A stretch of 64,000 nucleotides of DNA from Kryptolebias marmoratus. Lineage: Eukaryota > Chordata > Actinopteri > Cyprinodontiformes > Rivulidae. This document shows positions 42,181 through 52,939 of this stretch, one piece after another. The notes beneath the pieces are model-generated. The model was not told the DNA's origin, did not search any database, and worked only from the letters and a program-made list of their open reading frames with translations. Both the position numbers and the translations under genes were made by a program. The DNA is taken from positions 4,331,152-4,395,151 of the forward strand of contig NC_051439.1 in NCBI RefSeq assembly GCF_001649575.2, read 5' to 3'. How positions within the stretch are numbered: the first letter of the stretch is position 1; each line of letters starts with the position of its first letter.

Positions 42181-43429
42181 AGTTATTATTAAAGAAAGTT
42201 TAGTGGGTTACATGTAAAAATCCAACAAACTGTGAATTTTATGTTCTCCCAAATAATTTATCAAGATACAAATATAAACATTATTATTTCAAAGTGCAGT
42301 ACTTCTTGATTTTCCACAATTAAAGTAAGAACTCTTATAGGCCTCCATATTTCAGTGGTTAAATTTAATCAAATTTAATTAAATTTAAAAATGCTTTTAT
42401 AATATAAAACCTAATAATGCATTTTATTATTCCAATCTTTTATCTTCTTTTAAATCTTCAAGTAGGTTTTGTGGCTCTGGACTAATGATTTTTAGTATGA
42501 AAAGAGGCAGAAATGTAAAAGTTACAGACAACTGATCTAAGTGATTAATTAACTGATCTAATTGATTTATCTCACTCTGGAAGTGTCTGTAAACAACCTT
42601 TGGTTTAGCCACTGATCCTGTATGTGTTTATGAGTAAAAGCTGGTGTGTAAATCCTGAACTAAAAGCCTCTGTGGTTCTGAGAAGGAACAAGACACGCCA
42701 GGCTCTGTTTGTCCTGTAGATGGCGATCAAATATTACAAACATCTCTGTTGGTCTGAGCACATCCCGACCGACACATTACTGCACTTCTTCAGCTGTTAA
42801 AATCTGTTAGACTTGTAATGAACAAAGCAAAACACAAGTAGAATAAATAAGTGTTTTTATATTATTTGGTCAAATACTGGTGAAAAGGGAATTAATTGTG
42901 TTCATCATGTCTATAAAAAGCTGTTAATGAACGGTCTGTGCTGCTCACATCAAACTTACAGACCTGTGTCTAAATCCTTAAATAATTCTTAATTTAAAAC
43001 AGTCGTGTGACACTACTGCATTAATCACAGTTTCACAATAATAGTATAGATCAGGCATTTATAAAAACTGCTTGAGGTTTGATGGCCACGGGCAATTCTC
43101 ATAAAACCTTTATATCAACCACAGCTTCATCATGGACAACAAAGTCTGTTTCTCACTGTTTTAGATTAAAATTAGTCATTTTTGTTTGGTTAATGTCCAA
43201 ACTGTATACTTTCATGGATGCTTCCTCAGACTCCTCTCTGTATTTTAACCTCCACAACACGATTTGATTCATATTGTCTTTTCACCTTGTATTCTTCAGT
43301 CACAGGAAGACTTGAAACACTGGTTTCTGTTGGCAAAGTGAGCAAAAATACTTTTAGTGCATTTACTTTGAAATGGTCACATTTCTAAACCCACGTGAAA
43401 AACAAAACTGCTACAAACAGCCCAATTTG

Positions 43430-44300
43430 TAACCCAGTACTGGGTCTAATTTGGACCGAGACAAGCCTGGTATAGTTTTAACTCAGCAGGGTTGGGTTCA
43501 CAGTTTGACACAGCAAATAGGGTTAGTTTTCTACTCAAACATTATTGGGTGAAAATGCTAAGCAAGTAAAATATTAGGGTAAAAAGAACAATCCAAAATC
43601 TGCCTTATTAGATAATTACAACTTGGGTTAGTGTTGGCTAGCTTAGCACTAATGATTTTAGGAACCTAAACTCATTGTTTAAAGTGCAAATTAAAGTTAT
43701 TAATAAAGCCAACCAAGTTAAACATCTTCTGACAAGTTGTTTTTAACATCTTATGTTTACTTAGTACATCCTTAAGCAAAGGTCCTAAAGCATATTATAC
43801 AATTAGAACAACTGTTCTCGCTTTTTCTTCTTGTTGGGACTTGAAACCAGCAGGAACCATTTTACAGAAGCTGCCATGTTGTATTTTTGAGACCTGGTTG
43901 TAGGACTTTAAACCCTGCTTTCTCCACCGCACACAATCAAGCGTGAAATTATTAATTAAATGTGACAGAAAAATAAATATTTGAACAAGCAGCAGCAAGA
44001 TAAGAACTAAATGAACCAACAAGACTCAACACAGGAGAAAAAAAAGTATTATTTTGTAATAAGGGCAATGTCCTGTTCATTTATATAGAGGGGGTGAGAC
44101 CGAAAACTTCTACTGGACCCAGCTGACAGGGAAGCTGATTCTGCTACCTATGAGCAGTCTTTGGTCCCATCAAGTCTGATTTGGTTAACTTCTGGTTTAA
44201 ATGGCGGATTGTGAGGAATGACACAGCTCATCTTGACCCAGCACTGTGTCAAACTGTTTGACCTAATATTTGGTCAAACCAACCCAACCTATGACCCAAC
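43430..44300. repeat. possible DNA-transposon remnant
   Basis: The two ends carry clusters of AACCCAG-type motifs (AACCCAGTACTGGGTCTAAT near 43431, inverted GGGTTGGTTT-type motifs near 44275). Between them is no coding sequence. Confidence 0.35.
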
Positions 44301-45399
44301 AGCTTTGCTGATTCATCAAAAAGAAAAAACAGTTTTTAAAGTGTATGATCCATCTTTTTGGCTTTGAAAGAGACATCCAATCTCTGTAGTGAGCTTAGCT
44401 AATGCTGTTATCTTCTGTTTATCCTTTAGCTCAGATCAGATGTCTGGACCAATCAGACAACTGCTTACAGGTGTACATGTTTACCCCACTCTGTTGCCAT
44501 GGTTTACCAAAGATTGTTTTACAAATGCCAACTTCTACTAGCCTAATATGATACTTGAGGTATGGAAGTAGCTCTGATATATGTTTCATAGTGTTAGCAT
44601 TGTACTCAGACTCATTGAGATTTTGGCAGCTTTGTGGGGACAAAGACATTTTTAAAAGGGCCATAATCGGCCCTCGAGCCACTTATTTAATAGGCCAGCT
44701 CTAAATACAAAGGCAAAGACAACAAATCATTAGAGCTGCAAATTTAGAAAGTGTAAACTGTAGGGACTGGTTGTTTTTCATTATCTGAGGTCATCTTTAT
44801 CCATTGGTCAAACAACATAATTCATTAATTCTTTAATCTCCTTTATAACAACTGCTCATTTGGATGATTTAACTCTCATGTTTAAAGTGTGCTTTGGTCA
44901 TTCATTGACAATAACATTTTTTTTTTTTCAAATAAAAACAATCTAAATATTTGATTCACTTCGTGTAACACATATTTTTGTTTTATCCTTCTTTGAAAAA
45001 AATCTCTTGGACAGACAAAGGCCTTCTTGTGCAACACGGCCGTGTTTAAACAAACCTGACTTTCTGACACTCACTAAGCACCGACATGCAGCTGCTGGAC
45101 GTTCACAAGACTCCAGTTCACCACAGAGAGAGGGATGTGACTGCCAAGTCATTATGCCCCCCTCTCATACCCCCTCTCTCCAAAATGCTAATGATATTTA
45201 CAGGAGATGGAGAGGGGAGAGGCCATCAGCAGCAGGTGCAGCTGCTGGATGCTGCACTGACACGTCACTGCTCTGCAGAGAAACACAAGGCTCATTGTGG
45301 CTGTTTAAACACTCACACTGGAGGCACTGAAAGATCTGATGGATGCATTTGTTAATTCAAGTGTCACATGAGCCCCAATGTGGAGTTCAGACACTTTTA

Positions 45400-46290
45400 C
45401 AATTAAATATCTAGCATTCCTTAAAACAAATAAATAAATAGAAATTTAAAAAGCATATCACCTGCCAGCTTTAATGCCAGAATTTTAGACTAAGATCATA
45501 TTATGTTCACAGACTTGTAGCCATTTTGGTAAAACCTCTAATTCAACTTCATGCATGATCTCATGTGATTTTTGCAAAATCTCACACTCAGAGTGTGTAT
45601 TGTAAGAGACGGTCAGCTACCACCACATCAAATTTTACAGCTATATGTGTAAAACTGGCCAAGTTTTAGTCATTTTTGTGTTTGCTAATGTCAATTAGTT
45701 ATGGCAGCCAACTTGAATTGGATTACTCTAAAAGTTAATCAGTTGTAGATGTACATCCAGTGATTACCTTCTGTGAGTGCCATTGAAATCAGTCCTGTGG
45801 TTTATGGGATATTTTGGTAACAGACAAAAAAGATTGAGTCAAACAGGTTTTATGCCAAGGTTTTATGCAAGAATAATGCACATTGTGTATGGCTCAAAGC
45901 ATGTGTTGTGAATGGCTCTCAGCTAAATTAACACCAAATTTTAGCCCAATTACTGTAAGATTTATTGAAATATAAGGATTTCTGTGTTTTCTAAGGTTAC
46001 TTGGCAGTGGTTAAAATCTTGTATTGCATTGACTCCAAAGTTTAATCAGCTGTAGACGTATCCAGTGATTATTTCCTGAGAGTTTCATTAAAATTCATCC
46101 CGTGTTCTAAATAGTTAATGGCAAAACCTTAAACAAAGATTGTGTGCAGTCTGTTAGCATTCAGATTATGTGTTGGGGATCAGTCTCAGCTACTACCAAA
46201 TCTAAAATTTTAATTTTAATCTGTACATAAAGTGAATATTTTCTACAGGTTTCATTTAAATCTATCCAGTGGTTCATGAAATATTGAACT
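45400..46290 (-). repeat. tandem-module dispersed repeat, copy 11 (three modules)
   Basis: A reverse copy starting CTAGCATTCCTTAAAAC. The GTCAGCTACCACC/CTCAGCTAAATT/CTCAGCTACTACC block recurs near 45613, 45916 and 46186. Confidence 0.6.
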
Positions 46291-46301
46291 AACTTTACAG
46301 A

Positions 46302-46302
<1 letters not shown>

Positions 46303-46346
<44 letters not shown>
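46303..46346. repeat. (CA)n microsatellite
   Basis: About 22 CA units directly abutting the preceding repeat copy. Confidence 0.9.
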
Positions 46347-46351
<5 letters not shown>

Positions 46352-47254
46352 AATGCTAGGTAAAAGTAACAAAACACTGGTTAAAAGTTAAAAATTACAA
46401 AACATTAGATAAAAGATAAAACACATTGGCTTAAAGTACCAAAATGTTAGCTAAAAATGGCAGTTCTTTAGCTAAAAGAATCAAGATACTTTTGAAAACT
46501 AAAATTGGTCAAATATTTGCAAAAAGCCAAAGGAGCATTACAAGAGAAAAACACAGCCAGTGTGCTGAAGACTTCAAACAGAACAATCTTTTGGAACTAA
46601 AGAGATCATTTTATATTTTGTTATGGATTTTTTAAAATATAAATAAAGTAAAATATTTTAAAAAGTATAAAAGTTACATCTCCTGAATGAGCTGAAAATT
46701 TGGATATAGAAATGGCTAAAACACCACGGGTTGTCCAGGAGTTAGATTTCAAAAGATGTCCTGAAAAGCAGTAGAGAAACAGGAACACAATAGTGTTCGC
46801 CTGTTTTCAACGACATTCTTCACAAATATTTTGGTTTCCTTGTTACACTGAAGACTCCGACAGATTTAAGCTCAGCTCTAAAGAGCTGAAACTCTCAGCT
46901 GCTGACTCCATGTGAGAGAAATCTGCATGTGTCTGAGGAGAGACTGGAGTGCAGATCTGAACACCAGAGTAAATATTTGGCAGTGGAGGGCTCTTGGAGC
47001 TGCAGAGGGCCCACTCTGCCTGGAGCCTGCGGGTGTTAAATAGATTAAGGAGCTGCTGGGCTCTTTGTGGAAGGAGAAGTTGCCGCTCTGTGGACATGAC
47101 TTCTTTGCTGTTGCGTGTTTTGGCTCTCCAGTGGAGTGGCCTCTGCAAACCGTCCACTTCAGCTGATCTGCAGAGACGGGAATCCACAGAGAAGGACTCC
47201 GAGATTCTGACTTATTGGTTTATTTTAACCAAATGATGAACAATCAGATTAATC

Positions 47255-47350
47255 AGTCAAACTTTATTTATAAAACACTTTTCATACAAAGTGTTGTACA
47301 TCAGATAAAAACAAGACAAATCATCAATCAAAAGCAACAAACAAGCAAAA
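47255..47350. repeat. teleost repeat fragment
   Basis: It contains CAAACTTTATTTATAAAACA and TTTTCATACAAAGTGTTGTA, resembling the 3' body of fish SINE-like repeats. Confidence 0.45.
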
Positions 47351-47459
47351 AGAAAAAGAAACACCAGACATGTTCAAAATATAAATCATATTAACATGAA
47401 TTATAAAATCTAAAGATTAGTAAAACCAAGACTCTAAATTAAAGCCACAACATCACTTG

Positions 47460-48070
47460 AAAGATTGCTTATCATCCGCTGCCTTTCATACCAGAGTTGG
47501 AGATGAGAAATGAGTTTTAGCTGTTTGCAGTCTCATGAGATATGGTAAGTTGTCACGCTTAGAGTATGTGTTGTGGATGACTCTCTGCGTCTACCACTTC
47601 ACATTTTACCTGAATATCTGTAAAACTGACTGACTTATAGACATTTTTGTGTTGGCTTATGTCAACTAGCTGTGGCGTCCATCTTGAGCCAAGTCGACTC
47701 AAAAAGTGAATCAGTTGTAGATGCATATCCAACGATTACTTTCTGAGAGTTTCATTGAAATCTGTCTTATGGTTCATGAAATATTTTGCTAACAGATGAC
47801 TCCAACTGTTGATGATAAAGTTTTATGGAAAAATCTGACAGTGAGTAGTGTGAGTTGTGAATGAATCTCAGCAAAAATCACACCAAACTTTGGCTAAACA
47901 TTAGTAAAATTGACTGGATTTTGAGCAGTTTAGTTGGCTATTGCGGCCATGTTGTATTGGGCCGGCTCTGAGAGTTAATTAGTTATTGATGTGCATCCAC
48001 TGGTTACTATTTGCCTTTTTTTAAAATTCGTCCAGTGGTTCATGAGATATTTTGGTAACATTTCGGCGGC
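47460..48070 (-). repeat. tandem-module dispersed repeat, copy 12 (two modules)
   Basis: A reverse copy with the GACTCTCTGCGTCTACCACT block near 47579 and AATCTCAGCAAAAATCACAC near 47864, a period of about 285 bases. It ends near GGCGGCGGGCGACAAG. Confidence 0.6.
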
Positions 48071-48179
48071 GGGCGACAAGTAGCTTTCAAAGTAATTAAG
48101 ACTGAGTCAAACAATTATTTCAAATAAATTACGTTTAATTGATCATTAACAGCAGCAAATGAACGTGAAGCTTTGAAAT

Positions 48180-48540
48180 CTAAAAGGACTTTCATTAATG
48201 AGCCCTGAATCACAGCTAGGATCTCCCAGAGACGTGGAGCAGACCGGGTCCGGGTCCCACTGAGCTCCAGAGAAAACCATGACAACCCAGAACCAGCTCC
48301 GATTTATCCCCCGAGTTAAAGGACTTTGTGTCGGAGCGTCAATCAGCCATTATGGCGGGACTGAACAAATGCAAAATCTTGACTGGAACAAATGCTTCCA
48401 GCGCGGGGCTACATTTTCCCCCTTTGTTCCCCTCCTCTGCTTGGTGTGTATCTGTGTCCCCCCACTCCTGGCCCGACCACCCAGGATGACTGAGGCCGGC
48501 AGCACTCTCCGGCCTCCTACACCTCACTGAAGAGGATGAG
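48180..48540. promoter_or_regulatory. candidate regulatory element 2 kb upstream of nkx2.9
   Basis: A repeat-free GC-balanced block directly after a repeat copy, containing CGTCAATCAGCCATTATGGC near 48338 and CCCTTTGTTCCCCTCCTCTG near 48421. Open frames on both strands are short and overlapping, and no family was recognised. Confidence 0.3.
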
Positions 48541-49844
48541 GGTCGATATCAGTATCAAATACAGAGGAGGAGGACATACACACACACATACACACACATC
48601 AGGCTGGATCCGCTCAGCTTTTATTGGGTTTTTCAAAAAACAAAACAAAACAAAAAAAATGCTTGGACTGAGAAAAGCTGTGCTCTTCACTTCAAACTAA
48701 TATTCATTTATTTAGTTATTTAGTCATAGAAATGATTTAATGAGCCTAAGCAAGATAAAATATTTAAGCGGTGTTTTTCAGTGGCAGAATGATGAATGGC
48801 TGATCATTTGTTTTACCAATTAATAAAATCTTGCCAGAAGTGATCAGTCAGTGTCAGAAAACACAACAGGGTTTGTTGGAAGTAAATGAATAACATTTTT
48901 CCTGGCAAGCTGCCCTAAAAAAAAAAAAAAAAACAAAACATTTACATCCACAAGTAAATGTTTATAACCAACTAAAAGACTAAACAGGAACATTTCAAAT
49001 TTAAAATAACGTTTTTTTATTTTGTTGCCCCTCCCCCCCAAAATTGTTTTTATTACTGTTTTATGCGACCAATTTACCAATTACATCAAATATTACTAAA
49101 GAAAAATATTTCCTGTGAAAAATACAGTGTGAATGTCTGGTGAGGTTAAATCTGAGTTGTTTATGTAGATTTTTTTAATAAACGCTAATAATAACAAAAA
49201 CAGTAGCTACAATAAGCAAATATGTCGCTTAAAGCTAAAACTAACAAAACAGCAGTGAAAAGCTAAATTAACAAACCATAAACTAAAAGTTTAAATGATC
49301 AAAACAGTAACAAAAAACCTGAGACAAACAAAACATGCGAGAAAAGCTAAAATGATCAAAATCTTATAGAGAAGTTAAAATTCGCAAAACTGTAGCCAAA
49401 AGCTAAAATTAAAAAATAATTAGCACAGTGGCTAAAAGCTAAAATGAGCAAATATAGTAAGTTCAAAGAGTACAAAAGATTTGAAGAGTTCTCCTTTCAT
49501 TTTGATAAAAAAGCAAATAAAGTTAACTATTCAAAACGTATTAAAGTTACCAAAAGCAAAAGTCATAGCGATAATGTCCTGAACAGCTGAACATTTTGAT
49601 ATATGAATGGTTAAAGTAGCTGAAAATATGCTGAAAAAAACATGTACGGAAGAAACTTTAAACAGGAAAACAATAGTGTTAATGTTGGCTCAGGGTTCAC
49701 ACATGAGGTAGCCTATTAGTACAAATATATTAGTACAAATATGTGTAACTTTCCTTGTAAAGCCCTAAATGACGGTGAGTGATTAAATATTAGTTTATGG
49801 TTGCTTCATTATGAAACCAAAACAGCGTCAACAACAGATTAATG

Positions 49845-50320
49845 TAATCTTTATTTTTCAGAATACATGATTAAATTGAAACTCAGATTGTCCAAAATAG
49901 GTTTAGAAAGAAGGACTATCTGGTTCTCTTTTCCTGTCCAAAAATAGCCCCCCAGCCCCCTCTTTACCCCCCACCCTCCGACGTATTAGAGGCACATTAG
50001 TTAAACCATCACGCTAATTGCTCACTTTGTATGTAAATATTGGACACGTTGTTTGGACAGGAGAAGGAGGGAGAGTTGCAGGGGGGTGTCAGTGAAGAGC
50101 TCGGGGTGGGGAGGGGGGGGGGGTAGTTTGATGATGGGACAGCCTCTGTTGTCAGTTGCCACCCAAGACGTGATTCAGCTCCAACAATCCCCATTATCTG
50201 ACGCTACGGGACGAATCTGGAACGATGACGAGTGTTTCCTCGGCTCTTTGTTGGCTTTTTTTTCGTTAAGTCCACACCCCACCGTCCCTGACCCACAGTC
50301 ACTCAGGTACTCAGCGGAGG
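49845..50320 (+). promoter_or_regulatory. nkx2.9: nkx2.9 upstream region
   Basis: A repeat-poor stretch ending at the TATA box. It includes AGTTAAACCATCACGCTAAT (from 49999) and TTGTATGTAAATATTGGACA (from 50027), then a G-rich tract at about 50101-50123. It probably holds the proximal promoter. Confidence 0.45.
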
Positions 50321-50329
50321 AGGGGGCTT

Positions 50330-50334
50330 TATAA
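50330..50334 (+). promoter_or_regulatory. nkx2.9: TATA box of nkx2.9
   Basis: TATAA lies in the GC-rich context GGGGCTTTATAAGCGCG, 162 bases before the ATG. Transcription would be expected to start near 50,360, leaving a 5' UTR of about 130 bases. Upstream lies a G/C-rich stretch from about 50,080. Confidence 0.6.
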
Positions 50335-50491
50335 GCGCGAAGCGTGGAGTGGTGTTTGTGTAAACACGCATCTCTGTTTGGAGAGCGCGTAAAGTGGATC
50401 TGCGGAGAGGGATTCTGGTTCCGGACAGGCTTTATTTGAGGGTCTTTTTTTCCCCTTTCAAAACAAACCCTGACTGAGTCCCAGTAACGGG

Positions 50492-50657
50492 ATGGCTGCA
50501 CCGACCAGGTTCAGTTTTTCGGTCCGGAGCATCCTGGACCTGCCTGAACAGGACGTGGAGGCGGGGCGGCGTTCCTCTCCGGTTTACTCCACCTGTTCCT
50601 CCACCTGCTCCTCCAGCTCACCCTACTGGGTCCACTGCGACCGGAGTCCTTGCATGT
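50492..50657 (+). CDS. nkx2.9: nkx2.9 exon 1
   Basis: It encodes the start, the tinman motif and a Ser/Cys-rich stretch, and ends one base into a Ser codon before GTGAGTGC. Reading through the donor gives an artificial tail of about 20 residues, so the splice is required. Confidence 0.93.
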
Positions 50658-51327
50658 GTGAGTGCATCACAGGCAGATCCACCTACTGGATCCCATCCCA
50701 GCAGATCAAGTTAACCTGAGTCTGAGTAAGTCACAAACAGCAGTATTTTAGTTCTTTTAACGCGGGTTTCTGTTTATTTCTGTAGCTTCTGATGAGGGTC
50801 ACCTGGAACCCTGCCCCGACTCAACCAAGCCGGATGAGTCCCCCCTGGACTCGGAGCCGGAGAGAAGCAGGAAGAGCAAGAAGCGCCGCGTCCTGTTCTC
50901 CAAGGCGCAGACCCTGGAGCTGGAGAGGCGCTTCCGCCTGCAGCGCTACCTGTCCGGGCCGGAGCGGGAACAGCTGGCCCGGCTCCTCAGTCTCACCCCG
51001 ACCCAAGTGAAGATCTGGTTCCAGAACCACCGCTACAAGATGAAGAGGGGCCGGGCGGAGGGCGCGCTGCAGGACCCGGACACCCCACAGCCCCCGCTGC
51101 TGCTGCGCCGGGTCGTGGTTCCGATCCTGGTCCGGGACGGGAAGCCTTTTCACACCTGTTTATTGGAGCCGGAGAAAGTCGGCTGCTCTTCCTCCCCTCC
51201 TCAGGCCGTGCCCTTCCCTTTAACCTTCCCCTCCCTGCCCCCCCGGTACCAGCAGCACTTCCCGGCCTCCGGACTCGCCTGGAGGGACTTTTGGAGCGAC
51301 TCGGTCCGGTTTCCAACGTTCAAGTGA
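50492..51327 (+). CDS. nkx2.9: nkx2.9 (ortholog of human NKX2-8), NK2 homeodomain factor
   Basis: A complete two-exon NK2-class homeobox gene, 50492-50657 joined to 50786-51327, giving 235 residues against about 239 in human NKX2-8. The N-terminal tinman-type repressor motif [11 protein letters not shown] is at residues 9-19. The homeodomain is at about 86-145, with recognition helix [13 protein letters not shown] and Tyr54, typical of NK2 proteins that bind CAAGTG-like sites. The NK2-specific domain [14 protein letters not shown] follows. The start [11 protein letters not shown] matches the family. The junction gives PCM-SSDEGHLE, which fixes the donor as GTGAGT after ATGT. Orthologs act in ventral neural tube and foregut. 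Its position between pax9 and nkx2.1 supports the assignment. Confidence 0.95.
50786..51327 (+). CDS. nkx2.9: nkx2.9 exon 2 (homeobox)
   Basis: It begins after TTTCTGTAG and completes the split Ser codon. It carries the acidic linker, the homeodomain and NK2-specific domain, and a Pro-rich tail ending DSVRFPTFK then TGA. The intron before it is only 128 bases. Confidence 0.95.
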
Positions 51328-51480
51328 GCGCTTCAACAAACACACTCATTTGGAATGGCATCAAATGTTTTCTAAATGTTTTTAAAGCCACTTAAACATT
51401 TAGATTTTTACTTTAGAATGAAAGATATTTTGCACATATTATTCTGATATTCTGTGTTGTTTTTTATTTTTTTATTTTGA

Positions 51481-51486
51481 AATAAA
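51481..51486 (+). terminator. nkx2.9: nkx2.9 polyadenylation signal
   Basis: AATAAA lies 154 bases after the nkx2.9 stop, the first good hexamer there. A short AT-rich 3' UTR is inferred. Confidence 0.5.
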
Positions 51487-51489
51487 AAC

Positions 51490-52360
51490 ATGAAGATTTA
51501 CTTTAGGCTGACTGCAGCCTGTAGATGTTTTATTATCAGCTTTTTTATTTTTTTAAAAATATTTCTATAAATAACTTGTAGTGAAGATTTAAACCACGGC
51601 TATCCTCTAATGAATGTTATTTCCTGCTTTTAAGGGGATATTTTTTTTTAAATTTCAACTGTTTTTATTAATTAATAAAACCACTCTTATTTGACTATGA
51701 CTTTTCTTGAGTGTAATGTGTTTTTTAAAACAATAAACACATTTGCTTGCAAAAGTTGGTACAATTTTCTATCTATTTTAGTGTATCTGTTCATGCATAT
51801 CTGATGGGGAAAAGATGCATATTTTGCTGTTGTTGTTGTTTTTCCAAAATGTGAAAAATTGTCATTTTCAATTGTATCTTTACTTTAATATAGTATATTT
51901 TATATCTTTAAAGAGGCTGACTTATTTAATGTTAAAAACTATGTGTGCTCAACAAACATCACTTGGAAAAGACGTGGATTTGGTTAAGAATAACAGTAAA
52001 CACTGCCGTTTTATTATTATTATATTAGCAGTTGAGCTGCTTTACTTATTCAATTAACTTTTAGTTATTCTGAGGAAAGTGGATTGAATGCAGCTGGTAA
52101 CATTATCTGGAAATGCTGGTGTGTGAAATACTTGTTTGAAGAAGAGTTTGGGAGAATTAAAAAGCAGATAATTAACTTTACTCAAACATATTTTTTAAGT
52201 ATTAGACCAAACTAAACAGTATCTGTTCTTTGCAGATTGTCATGCTCTGTTTACAGAAATGTTTTAAAAACATACTTAAAAGTGAAACGAGTTGCCATTT
52301 CGTCAAACATTCCACTGTTTCACTTCAAAATATCTCGTCCAGTCTTGTTAAATTTGCCTG
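51490..52360. other. AT-rich spacer after nkx2.9
   Basis: No gene, exon or recognised repeat is seen here beyond short homopolymers. Confidence 0.5.
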
Positions 52361-52399
52361 AGATGAAAAATATGCCTCAGTGTTTAAAATCATGTCAGT

Positions 52400-52930
52400 G
52401 CCCGGGGTGTCCTTTTATTTTCACGCCTCCTCATAATGTTGTTTGCTCGTCCTGTGACCCTGCAGCCCATCGTCCCTGTCACCTGGTCCTTTGTCCCCCT
52501 CACTGGGGCCACCTTGTATCACATATGGAGGGGCCTGGCCGAACCCCTCAGCTTGCTGCATCTCCCCTCAAACACCCTTTTTGTCCGGGGGTCCCCCCCC
52601 TCGCCCCCCCTGAATGGACCATTGTACCTCATCCAAAGAGTCTGAGACAAAATCTTTAGTGTTTCAATTCTCGTGATGTTTAATCAGTCCCTGCGACAAA
52701 TTTATGAGGTTTAACAGCACAATGGTGTTTTAAAGCATCTTGGGGGTTTAAGGGTGACAAAGACAGGCTTTTAGAGGTTGCCATTGGTTTTTTAAGTTGG
52801 TTAGAAGAATTGTCTGAAAAGGACGGCCTTGTATTGGTCTGCCCATCCTTTAGTTTTACTCACTGGCCTGCCCTGGGGCCTCTTTAAGGAAAGTTATAAG
52901 ATACACATAAACGGGGCCACAGGAGGAGTT
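52400..52930. promoter_or_regulatory. candidate regulatory element downstream of nkx2.9
   Basis: A repeat-free stretch in otherwise AT-rich DNA with GGTGACAAAGACAGGCTTTT near 52752 and GAGGTTGCCATTGGTTTTTT near 52775. A 140-codon open frame crosses its 5' part but matches nothing known. Confidence 0.3.
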
Positions 52931-52939
52931 TTGTTAAGT

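Noticed and set aside
45007..45355. Overlapping frames of 89-107 codons
   Set aside because: Composition suggests non-coding, perhaps regulatory, DNA. There are no splice-linked partners and no domains.
52237..52659. 140-codon open frame after nkx2.9
   Set aside because: It has no recognised domain and skewed Cys/Pro/His content. It is kept only as part of a candidate regulatory block.
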